64,000 bases of DNA from assembly GCA_018831195.1 (NCBI GenBank), contig JAHJDP010000107.1, forward strand, positions 1 to 64,000, written 5' to 3'. The translations under genes were made by a program, and so were the position numbers. Of this stretch, positions 51,353-60,935 are shown piece after piece. Origin of the DNA: Candidatus Eisenbacteria bacterium (GTDB lineage Bacteria > Eisenbacteria > RBG-16-71-46 > CAIMUX01 > JAHJDP01). Every line of letters begins with the position of its first letter. Positions within the stretch are counted from its first letter, which is position 1. The notes beneath the pieces were generated by a model. The model searched no databases. It was not told the origin of the DNA and saw nothing but the letters and a program-made list of their open reading frames with translations.

Positions 51353-53508
51353 AACGCTCCTGCACCGTCGGTTCGGCTCATTTCATGGCCAGCGGTTCTC
51401 TGACCCCAAAATATTCTGAGATCCTCTTCAAAGCTCCAGCGAAGGACGTAATATCGGTTGAGCCGGCGGTAATCCACGTGGGCGTTGTAAATCCAGGGAT
51501 CAGAACCCCAGAGCCCCATAAGCCCCGGTGGAGCATCAGGAGCATCTTTTCTTTCTGACTCTACGAGACCATCCCAAATCTCCACGGGAAATGGGTAGAT
51601 ACCCACAATACTCATCCGCCCTCCGATTACATTAGGGAGTCTAGGATACAATGCCATCCATCTCAAGATACGGGTCAGACCGGTTTCTTTGACATATCTC
51701 CTGAGATCGAAGATTCTCCCTTTTCTACCAATCGATTTCCTTGTTTCCAGCTTCGGCTTCCCCCTCAGCAAGGATAGATTGATGAGATGAAGTGGAAACC
51801 CCAAAATGAGAATAGGAAGGGCAACAAGCAGATCCATCGTTCTCTTGAGCGGTGATGAAACGCCTCGACCCCTGCGCCCCCCAATAGAAAGCACCGACCA
51901 CCCAAAAAATCCCTCAATCCGGGATCCGGGAACTAAAAGTCCCTGGCTCACCGGAACCAAACCAACCGGCACACCCAGCTTCGAAAGTGGTTCGATCACC
52001 TCCTCGAGGATAGCCCGCGTTTTCTCTGTTTCAAAGACCAGGACCTCACCGATTCGCTCTCTCTGGACCCAGCGAATCATCTCCTCAGCCGGATTCAGGA
52101 TCTCACCGGATGGATGTCGCTCAAGAGTTTCTGGCTGAAAGCAAATGGGTTCAATCCCCGTCCGGCCTTGCGCTTCACAGGAGCGCTGGAATGTTTCGAT
52201 CTGCGACATGGAGCCGACAACAAGGAATCTCTTCAACTGCAATCCCTGCCGTTTGACCTTGCGGACCAGTCTCCTCAAACAACCCCGGCCCAGTCCGACA
52301 AACAACAGGGTCAATGGAAAGTATAGGGCCACAATGACACGGGAGTAGGTTCGGGTATGCATGAGATATGTGGAAGCCATCATGACCATCGATATAACGA
52401 CCATGGCCCGAACCAGTTGCCACCACCCATGAAATGGATCAAACCATGCCCTTGCACGGTATAAACCGAATCCAATAAATGCCAGTAGACCGACAGTATT
52501 TGCAAAGAATAAGAATCTCAAATAATCACTCAAAGGAAACAGCGGATTCGCGAATAAAGCGCCAAAGAGAGCCCGCAATGAGTATGCGGCAAGAAAGGCC
52601 GCCGTCAGCATGGCGATATCAGAAATTACGGTGACGAAGGTTCGTATTTGAGTTGTTTTTAATTTCAGAATGTATAATATCATGCTCCATTTTTCAGTAT
52701 ACCGGAGCCATGATTCCAAATGTCTTCTCATCCCGAATCCAAGGAAGCCCTTTGCACTCTCTCTGCGATGATGATGGTACATCGTGGCATCCGGGACATA
52801 GAGTACCCGCCAGCCTCGTTGATGAGCCCGATAGCACCAATCGACATCTTCAAAATAGAGGAAAAACCGTTCGTCCATCCCACCGACGTCGTCCATCATC
52901 TTTCTGCGGATCATGAGGCTGCCGCCGATCATCCAATCGACATCCCTGGACGTGGCATGATCCCAATCAGACATAAGATGATCCCGCAGCACACGGTGGT
53001 GAGGAAACACCTTTCCGAGAAAGGTGCGGCGAAGAAGGAGTGTCGGGATGGTATAGAATGACCGGCATGAATATTGAAGCGTGCCGTCGGGATTTAGAAG
53101 TTTGGGTCCAGCTATGCCAATACGCGGATCCCCATCCATCACCGCGACCAGCGAATCCACTGCACCCTTCATCACAAAAACATCAGGGTTGAGTATTAAA
53201 ACATATTCAGCCCGCGACAATCCTATTCCAAGATTAACCGCTTTTGCATAACCAAGATTTTTTTTGGGGTTATGATACCGGCACAGTGGATGGGAAGAGC
53301 AAATCTCTGCAGCTCCATCCTCGGCGGGCCCATTATCAATGACGATAATTTCTGCAGACACCTCTGGCGGATACTTCTTGAGTGCATCCAGCCCCTTCTG
53401 AAGAAGAGTGGTCGTGCGGTAGTGGATAAATAATATACTCAGCCTAGGATTCTTGGCTATCCCTTCCGGCGGAATATCCTGATTAGAGTTTTCCCGGCTC
53501 GATTTCAT
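51349..53508 (-). CDS. GT2 glycosyltransferase fused to a degenerate phosphoglycosyl transferase
   Basis: 719 residues with four parts. About 22-260: GT2 rhamnosyl/glycosyltransferase of the WbbL type (LSILFIHYRTTTLL, VIDNGP, ILNPDVFV, ERFFLYFEDVDWCYRAHQRGW). About 290-420: four to five membrane helices. About 430-550: a Rossmann-like domain (KRFLVVGSMSQIETF). About 553-719: a monotopic phosphoglycosyl transferase domain (PLKRTMDLLVALP, PNVIGGRMSIVG). The catalytic Asp-Glu pair, normally in LDELPQL, is replaced by Ala619-Leu620, and the VGPRP motif reads VGIYPFP. The sugar-phosphate transferase is therefore probably inactive or altered. Confidence 0.82.
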   Translation of the reverse strand: MKSSRENSNQDIPPEGIAKNPRLSILFIHYRTTTLLQKGLDALKKYPPEVSAEIIVIDNGPAEDGAAEICSSHPLCRYHNPKKNLGYAKAVNLGIGLSRAEYVLILNPDVFVMKGAVDSLVAVMDGDPRIGIAGPKLLNPDGTLQYSCRSFYTIPTLLLRRTFLGKVFPHHRVLRDHLMSDWDHATSRDVDWMIGGSLMIRRKMMDDVGGMDERFFLYFEDVDWCYRAHQRGWRVLYVPDATMYHHHRRESAKGFLGFGMRRHLESWLRYTEKWSMILYILKLKTTQIRTFVTVISDIAMLTAAFLAAYSLRALFGALFANPLFPLSDYLRFLFFANTVGLLAFIGFGLYRARAWFDPFHGWWQLVRAMVVISMVMMASTYLMHTRTYSRVIVALYFPLTLLFVGLGRGCLRRLVRKVKRQGLQLKRFLVVGSMSQIETFQRSCEAQGRTGIEPICFQPETLERHPSGEILNPAEEMIRWVQRERIGEVLVFETEKTRAILEEVIEPLSKLGVPVGLVPVSQGLLVPGSRIEGFFGWSVLSIGGRRGRGVSSPLKRTMDLLVALPILILGFPLHLINLSLLRGKPKLETRKSIGRKGRIFDLRRYVKETGLTRILRWMALYPRLPNVIGGRMSIVGIYPFPVEIWDGLVESERKDAPDAPPGLMGLWGSDPWIYNAHVDYRRLNRYYVLRWSFEEDLRIFWGQRTAGHEMSRTDGAGAL

Positions 53509-53513
53509 TTGGA

Positions 53514-54251
53514 TCAGGACCTTCCCTTATCTGCTTTTGGTGCCGATCCAAACCAGCGGGAAAGGGCCAAACGCCAAACCAACCAGATGGCCTCCCATAC
53601 AATCCAACGGGATAATTTGCTGGCTCCCTTTTGCCTGTCTACAAATACAATTGGAATCTCGCGGATTCTCAAATTTCTGCGCCAGCATTGAAAATTCATC
53701 TCTATCTGGAAGCCGTATCCATCCGATCCTATCTTATCAAGATCAATTAACTCTAATGTTGACCGACGAAAACATTTAAATCCGCCGGTGGCATCAGACA
53801 ATGGCATTCCTGTCACGATTTTTGTATAAAGGTTGGCCCCAAAGCTCAGTATGAGCCGCCTTATGGGCCAATTGACAACCGTCACCCCGTTGAGATATCG
53901 GCTTCCTACGACCAAATCACTATCCTTAATGCCCTCTATAAACTCCGGAATGGCCTGCGGATCATGTGACAAATCCGCATCCATCTGGATTACGCAATCC
54001 ACATCCATTTCTATCGCCCTTTGAAAACCGGCGACATAAGCCGATCCAAGCCCCATTTTCCCCGGGCGCCGCAGAAGAGAAATCCGTGGGTCACTCTTCC
54101 CCATCTCTTCTACTATCTGTCCGGTCCCGTCGGGCGAGCCATCATCCACGACCAGGATCTGAAGATCATATGGATGATCCAGGATCTTGGGGATGACGAC
54201 CTGAATATTTTCCCTCTCATTATAGGTGGGTATAACGACTAGTGTGCGCAT
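53514..54251 (-). CDS. Polyprenol-phosphate mannose synthase-like GT2
   Basis: A 245-residue GT2 enzyme of the dolichol-phosphate mannose synthase family, which makes polyprenyl-phosphate sugar donors from GDP-sugars. Motifs are VVIPTYNERENIQVVIP, VVDDGSPDGTGQI, QMDADLSHDPQAIPE and VVGSRYLNG. The SDATGGFKCFRRSTLELID and SDGYGFQIEMNF segments are typical of DPM synthases. No membrane domain follows, as in the soluble-type DPM1. Its lipid-linked sugar could feed the DUF2723 GT-C enzyme at 57144. The exact sugar is inferred from family only. Confidence 0.85.
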   Translation of the reverse strand: MRTLVVIPTYNERENIQVVIPKILDHPYDLQILVVDDGSPDGTGQIVEEMGKSDPRISLLRRPGKMGLGSAYVAGFQRAIEMDVDCVIQMDADLSHDPQAIPEFIEGIKDSDLVVGSRYLNGVTVVNWPIRRLILSFGANLYTKIVTGMPLSDATGGFKCFRRSTLELIDLDKIGSDGYGFQIEMNFQCWRRNLRIREIPIVFVDRQKGASKLSRWIVWEAIWLVWRLALSRWFGSAPKADKGRS

Positions 54252-54253
54252 CG

Positions 54254-55207
54254 TTACCGGCCTTCCATCCCATTCTGGATTTTAATCGCCTCTCGGAAGT
54301 ATTCCACAGTTCGAATCAGGGCATCTCGTATATCAACCTTTGGTTTCCAATCCAGTTGGCGCTGCGCCAGAGTTATATCCGGCTGTCTCACTTTTGGATC
54401 ATCTTCAGGGAGTTCCTGAAAGACGATCTTGCTGCGGCTGCCGGTGATTTCCAGAATTCTCTCCGCCATTTCACGCACCGTCATCTCTTGCGGATTTCCT
54501 ATGTTTACCGGCTCAACGGAATCAGAGGCCATAAGTTTTACAATGCCCTCTACTAGATCAGTGATATAACCAAAACTCCGGGTTTGGGTTCCATCGCCAT
54601 AGATGGTTATATCCTCACCCCGCAAAGCCTGTGTGATAAAATTCGGAACCGCCCGGCCGTCATTCATACGCATCCGGGGGCCAAATGTATTAAATATCCT
54701 TACTATTTTTGTTTCTACGCCATGATAACGATGATATGCCATTGTCAGCGCTTCAGCGTATCTTTTGGCCTCATCATATACACCACGTATCCCGATTGGA
54801 TTAACATTTCCCCAATATGATTCTGGTTGGGGATGGATGAGGGGATCGCCATAGACCTCTGAGGTCGATGCAAGTAAAAATTTTGCATTTTTCGCTTTCG
54901 CCAGTCCTAGGGCCTTATGCGTGCCCAGGGCGCCGACCTTAAGTGTATGGATGGGCAGCCGCAGATAATCGATCGGACTTGCCGGACTCGCAAAATGAAG
55001 AACATAGTCCAGCGCTCCCTCGACGTAAATATAATTCGTTACATCATATTGAATGAAGGTGAATTCAGGACTTCGAATATGAGCAATATTATCCGGTGAG
55101 CCTGTGAGAAGATTATCCATGCAGATAACCTGATGCCCCCTCTCCAGCAGACCGTCACACAGGTTTGATCCGATGAATCCTGCGCCACCGGTAATTAATA
55201 TTCTCAC
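54254..55207 (-). CDS. UDP-glucuronate decarboxylase-like SDR
   Basis: A 317-residue extended short-chain dehydrogenase. It has the NAD loop [27 protein letters not shown], the [26 protein letters not shown] stretch and the Y-x-x-x-K pair (YDEAKRYAE). The SPASPIDY and PESYWG-VNPIG segments are characteristic of UDP-xylose synthase, which converts UDP-glucuronate to UDP-xylose. GTG at 55207 is chosen as start: AAAGGAG lies seven bases upstream. A frame start at 55237 adds an unsupported N-terminus. Confidence 0.83.
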   Translation of the reverse strand: MRILITGGAGFIGSNLCDGLLERGHQVICMDNLLTGSPDNIAHIRSPEFTFIQYDVTNYIYVEGALDYVLHFASPASPIDYLRLPIHTLKVGALGTHKALGLAKAKNAKFLLASTSEVYGDPLIHPQPESYWGNVNPIGIRGVYDEAKRYAEALTMAYHRYHGVETKIVRIFNTFGPRMRMNDGRAVPNFITQALRGEDITIYGDGTQTRSFGYITDLVEGIVKLMASDSVEPVNIGNPQEMTVREMAERILEITGSRSKIVFQELPEDDPKVRQPDITLAQRQLDWKPKVDIRDALIRTVEYFREAIKIQNGMEGR

Positions 55208-55220
55208 CTCATTACTCCTT

Positions 55221-56174
55221 TCAATTGTCCTTGACATCCTCTGGCGGAATTCTTTTCCGCACCCTATAAGGACGTTCTCTCTGCAAACCCGCGATCATCT
55301 CACCCAACAAGCCCATTGTAACAAATTGAATCCCCAGAATTATGAGAACAACACCAAACAGCAATAATGGGCGAACTCGAAGGCTATGCTCAATGATCCA
55401 GATGCAGGCCATATAAATATTTATCAGAACACCGATCCCAAGAAAGGCCACACCCATCCGGCCGAAAACATGAAGCGGACTGCGTTGATGTGATGACATG
55501 AACATCACTGTCAACAAATCAAGGAATCCGTTTAGGAAGCGTTCAGCACCGAATTTCGAAGTCCCGAAACGCCTTCGGTGATGAATAACCGCCTTTTCAC
55601 CAATGCTAAAGCCTTGGCGCGCCGCCAGAACAGGAATGAATCTGTGGAGCTCACCATGCAGTTCCAGTTGTTCCACAACTTCCCGCCGATACGCCTTGAA
55701 ACCGCAATTGAAATCATGTATTTTTATCCCGGTAACAATCGATGTCACGGAATTATAAAGCCTTGACGGCCAGACTTTTGATATTGGATCCCGTCGCTTT
55801 TGTTTCCATCCCGATACCAAATCGTAATTTTCCAACATTTTAATCATGTCCGGGATCTCACGCGGATCGTCTTGAAGATCAGAATCCATGGTGACAATGA
55901 TTTCACCGCGGGCCGTATCGAATCCCGCCGCCAGAGCAGCCGATTTCCCGAAATTCCGTCGCAGCGAAATCACTCGAAGATGGGCATCCATACGACTCAG
56001 CTCCTCCAGCACAACCACTGAGTCGTCATTTGAGCCGTCATCAACAAAGATAATTTCATAAGTACTATCGGTTTTTATCAAAACATCGGTGAGAGCCGAG
56101 TGCAGTGCCTGCAGGGATTCTTTCTCATTATACGTGGGAATGACAATTGATACCGCAATTCTCTCAAGTGACAT
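55221..56174 (-). CDS. Membrane GT2, GtrB/ArnC-type polyprenyl-phosphate glycosyltransferase
   Basis: A 317-residue enzyme with an N-terminal GT2 domain ([54 protein letters not shown]) and two C-terminal membrane helices (about 235-295). ArnC and GtrB members make undecaprenyl-phosphate sugars and expose them to the periplasmic side. The [12 protein letters not shown] segment and the two-helix tail fit this group. ATG at 56174 follows GGCGGGGG; the longer frame from 56210 overlaps the next gene. It is a second polyprenyl-phosphate sugar maker in this cluster. Confidence 0.85.
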   Translation of the reverse strand: MSLERIAVSIVIPTYNEKESLQALHSALTDVLIKTDSTYEIIFVDDGSNDDSVVVLEELSRMDAHLRVISLRRNFGKSAALAAGFDTARGEIIVTMDSDLQDDPREIPDMIKMLENYDLVSGWKQKRRDPISKVWPSRLYNSVTSIVTGIKIHDFNCGFKAYRREVVEQLELHGELHRFIPVLAARQGFSIGEKAVIHHRRRFGTSKFGAERFLNGFLDLLTVMFMSSHQRSPLHVFGRMGVAFLGIGVLINIYMACIWIIEHSLRVRPLLLFGVVLIILGIQFVTMGLLGEMIAGLQRERPYRVRKRIPPEDVKDN

Positions 56175-56176
56175 AA

Positions 56177-57133
56177 TCAAAGCCCCCGCCTCAGGCAGGC
56201 ATCCATCCAAAGGGCCATTTCCCGCAAACCTTCTTCCAACAGTATCTTTGGTTTAAAAGATATTTCACGGCGTGCCAGTGCAATATCTGCGCCCGTATGC
56301 AGCGGATCACCTGCGGGTCGTTTTTCGTACTTTATCCGTATTGACTGACCTAATATCTTTTCCATAGTTTTTAATATTTCGTTGATGCTCACCCGGTGGC
56401 CCCCGCCTATATTATATATCCCATTTTCAGAACCCTGATCCATTGCCTGAATGGTTGCATGCACAATATCGCCGACGAAAGTTACATCCCGGGTTTGATT
56501 TCCATCACCAAAAACAAGAATTTCATTATTTGTCATAATAGCGCGAAAAAAACGATGAAAAGCCATGTCGGGCCGTTGTCGAGGACCGTAGACTGTAAAA
56601 TATCGCAGAGCCGCCACCGATTGCTTAAAACAGCGGTGATATGCCATGACGAGATGTTCGCCCGCCAGCTTGGAAACTCCATAGGGCGACATCGGCCGTT
56701 TCGCATCATCCTCCCGAACCGGCCGACCCGGCATCTCTCCGTAAACAGATGAGGAGGAGGCATAGATTAACCGGCGCGGGCGGGTTATGATACATGCTTC
56801 TAGAAGTCGCTGAGTCGCTAAGACATTTTGACGATCATAAATTCGATAATTCTCGCCCCAGCTGTCCCGCACGCCGGGCCTGGCCGCCAGGTGGAAAACG
56901 AAGTGCGCTCCTTTCAGGATTTCAGTGAGATCAATTTCCATCAGGTCTCCATGAATCCATTGGAATTCACGACGGGCCTTCAGTGACTCTAGATTCCACT
57001 CTTTAATCCTGCAATCATAATTGTTGTCCAGTGCATCAATGCCTATAACACGCCATCCCGCTGATAGAAGAGCGTCGCTCAATTGTGAACCTATAAATCC
57101 CGCGGCTCCTGTTACAATACAAGTATTTGACAT
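56177..57133 (-). CDS. NAD-dependent sugar epimerase
   Basis: A 318-residue extended SDR. The NAD loop is VTGAAGFIGSQL, followed by HLAARPGVRDSW, the catalytic SSSVYG and Y-x-x-x-K (YGVSKLAGEHL), and FTVYGPRQRPDMAFHRF. The LAARPGVR and RQRPDMAFHRF stretches are typical of UDP-glucuronate 4-epimerase and related UDP-sugar 4-epimerases. The substrate is not decided; UDP-glucuronate would also suit the neighbouring decarboxylase-like enzyme. MSNTC at 57133 is used as start, with GGGGAA close before it. Confidence 0.8.
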   Translation of the reverse strand: MSNTCIVTGAAGFIGSQLSDALLSAGWRVIGIDALDNNYDCRIKEWNLESLKARREFQWIHGDLMEIDLTEILKGAHFVFHLAARPGVRDSWGENYRIYDRQNVLATQRLLEACIITRPRRLIYASSSSVYGEMPGRPVREDDAKRPMSPYGVSKLAGEHLVMAYHRCFKQSVAALRYFTVYGPRQRPDMAFHRFFRAIMTNNEILVFGDGNQTRDVTFVGDIVHATIQAMDQGSENGIYNIGGGHRVSINEILKTMEKILGQSIRIKYEKRPAGDPLHTGADIALARREISFKPKILLEEGLREMALWMDACLRRGL

Positions 57134-57143
57134 TTTCCCCACA

Positions 57144-59753
57144 TTACCGGGGGTGTGCAACCCCGGTGGAATCTAAAGTTTCAACGATGATACGCCGTGC
57201 GTCTAGGAACGCGGCATCATCCGGTTTAAACCGCAACCATCGATCAAGAATATCCAGCGCCAATCTAGGTTGATCAAGACTTACCAGGAATTGAAATAGA
57301 TTAACATAACTTTCCCGGTCCGCTGGATCCATATTCAGAGCGCTTTCATAAGACCGCAACGCATCATTGTTTTTGCCCTGAGCCTCTTGAGACAAACCCA
57401 ATAGTCTCAGAACTTGGACATCGCCATCACCCTGTTTCACCAAGTCCATGAATGTGGATTCAGCTTCAGCATAGTTTTGCATCCGGTAATAGATGACTCC
57501 CAAAGTATAACTTGTTCCAGGATAGGTCGGGCTGATGTTTTTTGCTTTTTCCAAGGCTTCCAACGCCAAACGCCGATTCTCTTCGTCTCCTCCGCGCTGC
57601 ACATATCTGTGCGCTATCCCAACCCAACCTGAAGCGTAATTTTGCACCAACTTTGATGCGGTTTCATCCTTGTAAATAGAATCGTCGTGTTTACCGTTCT
57701 CATCCAATAATCCGCGATAGGAAAATACTTCGCCCAGATTCCTTTGCGTCAATTCCACATCGATCCCGCCCTCTCCAGGTTTCCGGACGGAAAATACAAG
57801 TCCTTCCTGAACCAGGCGATCCTTTAGTCCACGAAGATCCGGAACGGTCACAGCGATATATATCGGCCGTTTCCCATAATAAACATCAATAATTCGATGC
57901 ACACAGATATCATTAACCCAGACAACTTCGCCATCCCGATCAATATAGGGACGAAGTGCGTCGATCGTCTTATCATCCCACCCAAGATCTACTTTCGGTT
58001 CATAATCCCGAAGCTGCCGGATATACCATTGTGTTTGCAGTAGCGAGAGATTTACTACCCGGATATCCCGTCGGAGGTATTCAACCTCCTGTATATACCA
58101 CAGTGGAAATGTATCATTATCACCATTAGTAAAAAGAATGGCATCAGGCTCCAGAGGGGTCAGCATGTTGCTCGCATAATCCCGCGCGATCCAAAACTTC
58201 GAACGATCGTGCTCAAAATAACCAGCTTTGGCCGGCATAAGACTCAATAGTACGGCCACCACGCCGACAACAGGCAGGATGAAACGGCTTGTACTCCTAT
58301 TAAGACTATCCTTCAAGGTAAGGAACAGCTCACCGACCCCCAAACCAATCCATACGGCAAAGAATTGATAACTTGCGACAAAGAAATAATCCCTATCCCT
58401 GACTTCATTCTCTCTAAAATTCAGGTACCAAATGAGAAACAAACTGGTCGATAGGTAAAGCACCGTCATAAAGATGGCGCCTTTCTTCTCTCTGATCCAG
58501 TGGGCAACGACCCCCATCAATCCCAGGGCATATGGCAAATAGAGTTTCAGACCTCCCGGAAGGATCCCTAAATTGTACTGATCGTGCGCATACCTCCAAA
58601 AGTGCTTAGTAAATTGAATGGCAAAAGTTGTTTGCCTTTGTATGAATGGATTGGGTGGTTTATATTGATCTCTTGTTAAAACCAGCCAAAACGCCTCCCA
58701 GGTTGAAGGATCGGCTTCATTGATTCCAGGATCCAAATGGGACCGAATAAACAAATAGAGATGCACAGAAACACCCAGAAAACCAAGACAAAAAAACCAG
58801 AAGGCATAGTTCCTTCGACCGAGCGTTTTCCAAGAAAAGACAACCACCAATCCATAAACTCCTAAGGATATGGCCAATGCCATGGGAATAGACGTTTGTT
58901 GATTAAGTATAAAGAAAAGAAGGATAGATAATCCAGCCACGACCATTGACCCAAGAAACCGGAAATTAAGTACTGTACGGGAATCAATGACGGCTACAAA
59001 TAAAACAATCGCCGGCAAAACAATAAACGTGCCCATGTGAATACCAATGGACAGGAACAGGAGATATACAATAAGAACCAACATACCAGGTTGCGCGGGG
59101 GAAACGGCTCCGCCTCGATCTCCCCTTTCATGCTTGTTCGCGCTCCACTTCCGAAAGCTCTCGACGCCGTCGGCCCATTTTAATGCCATCCAGACGGTGA
59201 GAATCATGACCAGACCGGAGAGACCGTAGACCTCCGCCTCTACGGCATTATCCCAGTAAGTTCTCCCAAATGCAGTGAAGAATCCAGCGACTAAACCCGC
59301 CGCCAATGCCATCCACTGGCCCCATCCTATCCGGGAAAACCTTCCTGCGGCAGGGTTCTCGGATGGAGTTTCCCAAGCTTCTTCAACCCCCGGCCAGCGC
59401 CGAAAGAATTGAATAGTGACGAGATAGACAAAAACAGCCGCAACAGACGAAGAGATAGCGGATAAATAGTTTACCCGGGTAGCCACCTCCCATATCGGAA
59501 TCAAACTAAAGAGACGCCCGATGAGGACATACATCGGAGTTCCTGGTGGGTGCGGGACGCCGAGAATATGCGAGCTGGCGATGAATTCCCCGCTGTCCCA
59601 AAATGGACAAGTTATATTTAGCGTCGCCAAGTAAACGATTTGGGTTACGACAAGGACCGCCAATCCCCCCAAGGAAATTGGAGTCAGCAGGCGTTTCCAC
59701 ACCGGAATTTTATTCGGGGCGGCATTCCAGGCCGTGGACGCTTCCTCTTTCAT
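57144..59753 (-). CDS. DUF2723 GT-C membrane protein with TPR tail
   Basis: 869 residues. About twelve membrane helices form a DUF2723 domain, a GT-C fold related to protein O-mannosyltransferases. The loop after the first helix has CPFWDSGEFIASSHILGVPHPPGTP, whose Asp-Ser-Gly-Glu motif is the presumed catalytic/substrate site. Residues about 500-700 form a soluble extracytoplasmic domain (DAILFTNGDNDTFPLWYIQEVE), and about 715-860 hold several TPR units (SYTLGVIYYRMQNYAEAESTFM). Such proteins use polyprenyl-phosphate sugars on exported substrates. The neighbouring DPM-synthase-like and GtrB-like genes could supply them. Protein glycosylation is an inference. Confidence 0.82.
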   Translation of the reverse strand: MKEEASTAWNAAPNKIPVWKRLLTPISLGGLAVLVVTQIVYLATLNITCPFWDSGEFIASSHILGVPHPPGTPMYVLIGRLFSLIPIWEVATRVNYLSAISSSVAAVFVYLVTIQFFRRWPGVEEAWETPSENPAAGRFSRIGWGQWMALAAGLVAGFFTAFGRTYWDNAVEAEVYGLSGLVMILTVWMALKWADGVESFRKWSANKHERGDRGGAVSPAQPGMLVLIVYLLFLSIGIHMGTFIVLPAIVLFVAVIDSRTVLNFRFLGSMVVAGLSILLFFILNQQTSIPMALAISLGVYGLVVVFSWKTLGRRNYAFWFFCLGFLGVSVHLYLFIRSHLDPGINEADPSTWEAFWLVLTRDQYKPPNPFIQRQTTFAIQFTKHFWRYAHDQYNLGILPGGLKLYLPYALGLMGVVAHWIREKKGAIFMTVLYLSTSLFLIWYLNFRENEVRDRDYFFVASYQFFAVWIGLGVGELFLTLKDSLNRSTSRFILPVVGVVAVLLSLMPAKAGYFEHDRSKFWIARDYASNMLTPLEPDAILFTNGDNDTFPLWYIQEVEYLRRDIRVVNLSLLQTQWYIRQLRDYEPKVDLGWDDKTIDALRPYIDRDGEVVWVNDICVHRIIDVYYGKRPIYIAVTVPDLRGLKDRLVQEGLVFSVRKPGEGGIDVELTQRNLGEVFSYRGLLDENGKHDDSIYKDETASKLVQNYASGWVGIAHRYVQRGGDEENRRLALEALEKAKNISPTYPGTSYTLGVIYYRMQNYAEAESTFMDLVKQGDGDVQVLRLLGLSQEAQGKNNDALRSYESALNMDPADRESYVNLFQFLVSLDQPRLALDILDRWLRFKPDDAAFLDARRIIVETLDSTGVAHPR

Positions 59754-59804
59754 CTTTGTGTGCCTTTCCTAAAACCTATTTTCCGCCAACCTCCGATTCA
59801 CCGG

Positions 59805-60935
59805 TTACGGAACGGCCGGTGAACCGATAACATGCTCAATCAGATTCAAGGTCTCTCGTGTCGACTTTTCCCAATGGAATTCACCAGCCCACTTCACGCC
59901 CTCCCGGCTCATCCGGAGCCAGAGCTGGTTATCCGTCAACAAGCGGATCAATGCAGCCGCCAAAGCCTTCACATCGCCATGAGGCACCAGCAGTCCGGTC
60001 TCCTCATGCCTTACCGATTCTCTGAGACCCGGGCTATTGGAAGCGACAGCAACACAACCGGTGGCATTGGCCTCGATAACGGACAAACCCCACCCTTCCT
60101 TGGGCGACGTGTAGACAAGAATACGACTTTTATGAAGAAGATCCAGCTTATCGCGCCCCATCCGCATCCCCAGAAAACGGACGGAATCCTTCAAGCCCAT
60201 ACGCGTCGTCAGCTCTTCCAGCTGCGGACGGTAATCCCCATCCCCCACAATCCAGTATTGGGCCTTAGGAACGGTCTTGAGTATCGTGGGCATGGCCAAG
60301 ATGGGAAGCTCGATCCTCTTGTATTTCTTCAACCGGCCCAGATAAAGGAAAATGGGCTCAGGAGATGACGGCCGCTCACTGGGAGGAACATGAAGATCAT
60401 GGTCTATTCCACTTCGTATAAGGTGAATGTGCTGCTGAGGGATGCCGCGCGAGATCAAATCGTCTCTGGTTGTTCCGGAAAGGGCCGAAAAATGGCTTCT
60501 TTTGTAGATGCGGGGAATAAATTGTTCATATAAGTAAACATAAGCCGCCAGGAGAAAGGGCGCCTCCTTGAAAACCGTCGTCCCAAACAGATGCGGGACA
60601 ATGCAAAGAGTCGGTGTGTTTTTTACAAATAGGGGGGAGTAGAATGGAATTTTATTTATATCCTCAACAACCAAATCAATCTTTTCCCGCGCCGCCATCG
60701 ATCTCAGGAATAGAGCCGCCTTAAAATTGAAGTTATACAGATTCCCGACTCTATAAATCTGCATTCCATCAATCTCATCCCGCGAGGGGCCGCCGGGAAA
60801 ACTGCCGCACAGAAACGATATCTTATACCCTTGGTGTTGGATTCGACGAAATATCTCATAAATGATGACTTCAGCGCCACCCCACTGCGGATGCCTGATG
60901 TCCCGGTAGGAAATGATGAGTATATGCCGTTTCAT
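59805..60935 (-). CDS. GT4 family glycosyltransferase
   Basis: A 376-residue GT-B enzyme. The N-terminal domain starts ILIISYRDIRHPQWGGAEVIIYE (the WGGAE acceptor loop). The C-terminal domain has FLYLGRLKKYKRIELPI, WIVGDGDYRPQLEEL, and the donor-binding SPKEGWGLSVIEANATGCVAVASNSPGLRE, with Glu residues of the E-x7-E motif. ATG at 60935 overlaps the methyltransferase stop by four bases and begins the conserved strand; the frame start at 61046 lies inside that gene. It is probably a surface polysaccharide mannosyl- or glucosyltransferase; the exact sugar is unknown. Confidence 0.85.
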   Translation of the reverse strand: MKRHILIISYRDIRHPQWGGAEVIIYEIFRRIQHQGYKISFLCGSFPGGPSRDEIDGMQIYRVGNLYNFNFKAALFLRSMAAREKIDLVVEDINKIPFYSPLFVKNTPTLCIVPHLFGTTVFKEAPFLLAAYVYLYEQFIPRIYKRSHFSALSGTTRDDLISRGIPQQHIHLIRSGIDHDLHVPPSERPSSPEPIFLYLGRLKKYKRIELPILAMPTILKTVPKAQYWIVGDGDYRPQLEELTTRMGLKDSVRFLGMRMGRDKLDLLHKSRILVYTSPKEGWGLSVIEANATGCVAVASNSPGLRESVRHEETGLLVPHGDVKALAAALIRLLTDNQLWLRMSREGVKWAGEFHWEKSTRETLNLIEHVIGSPAVP

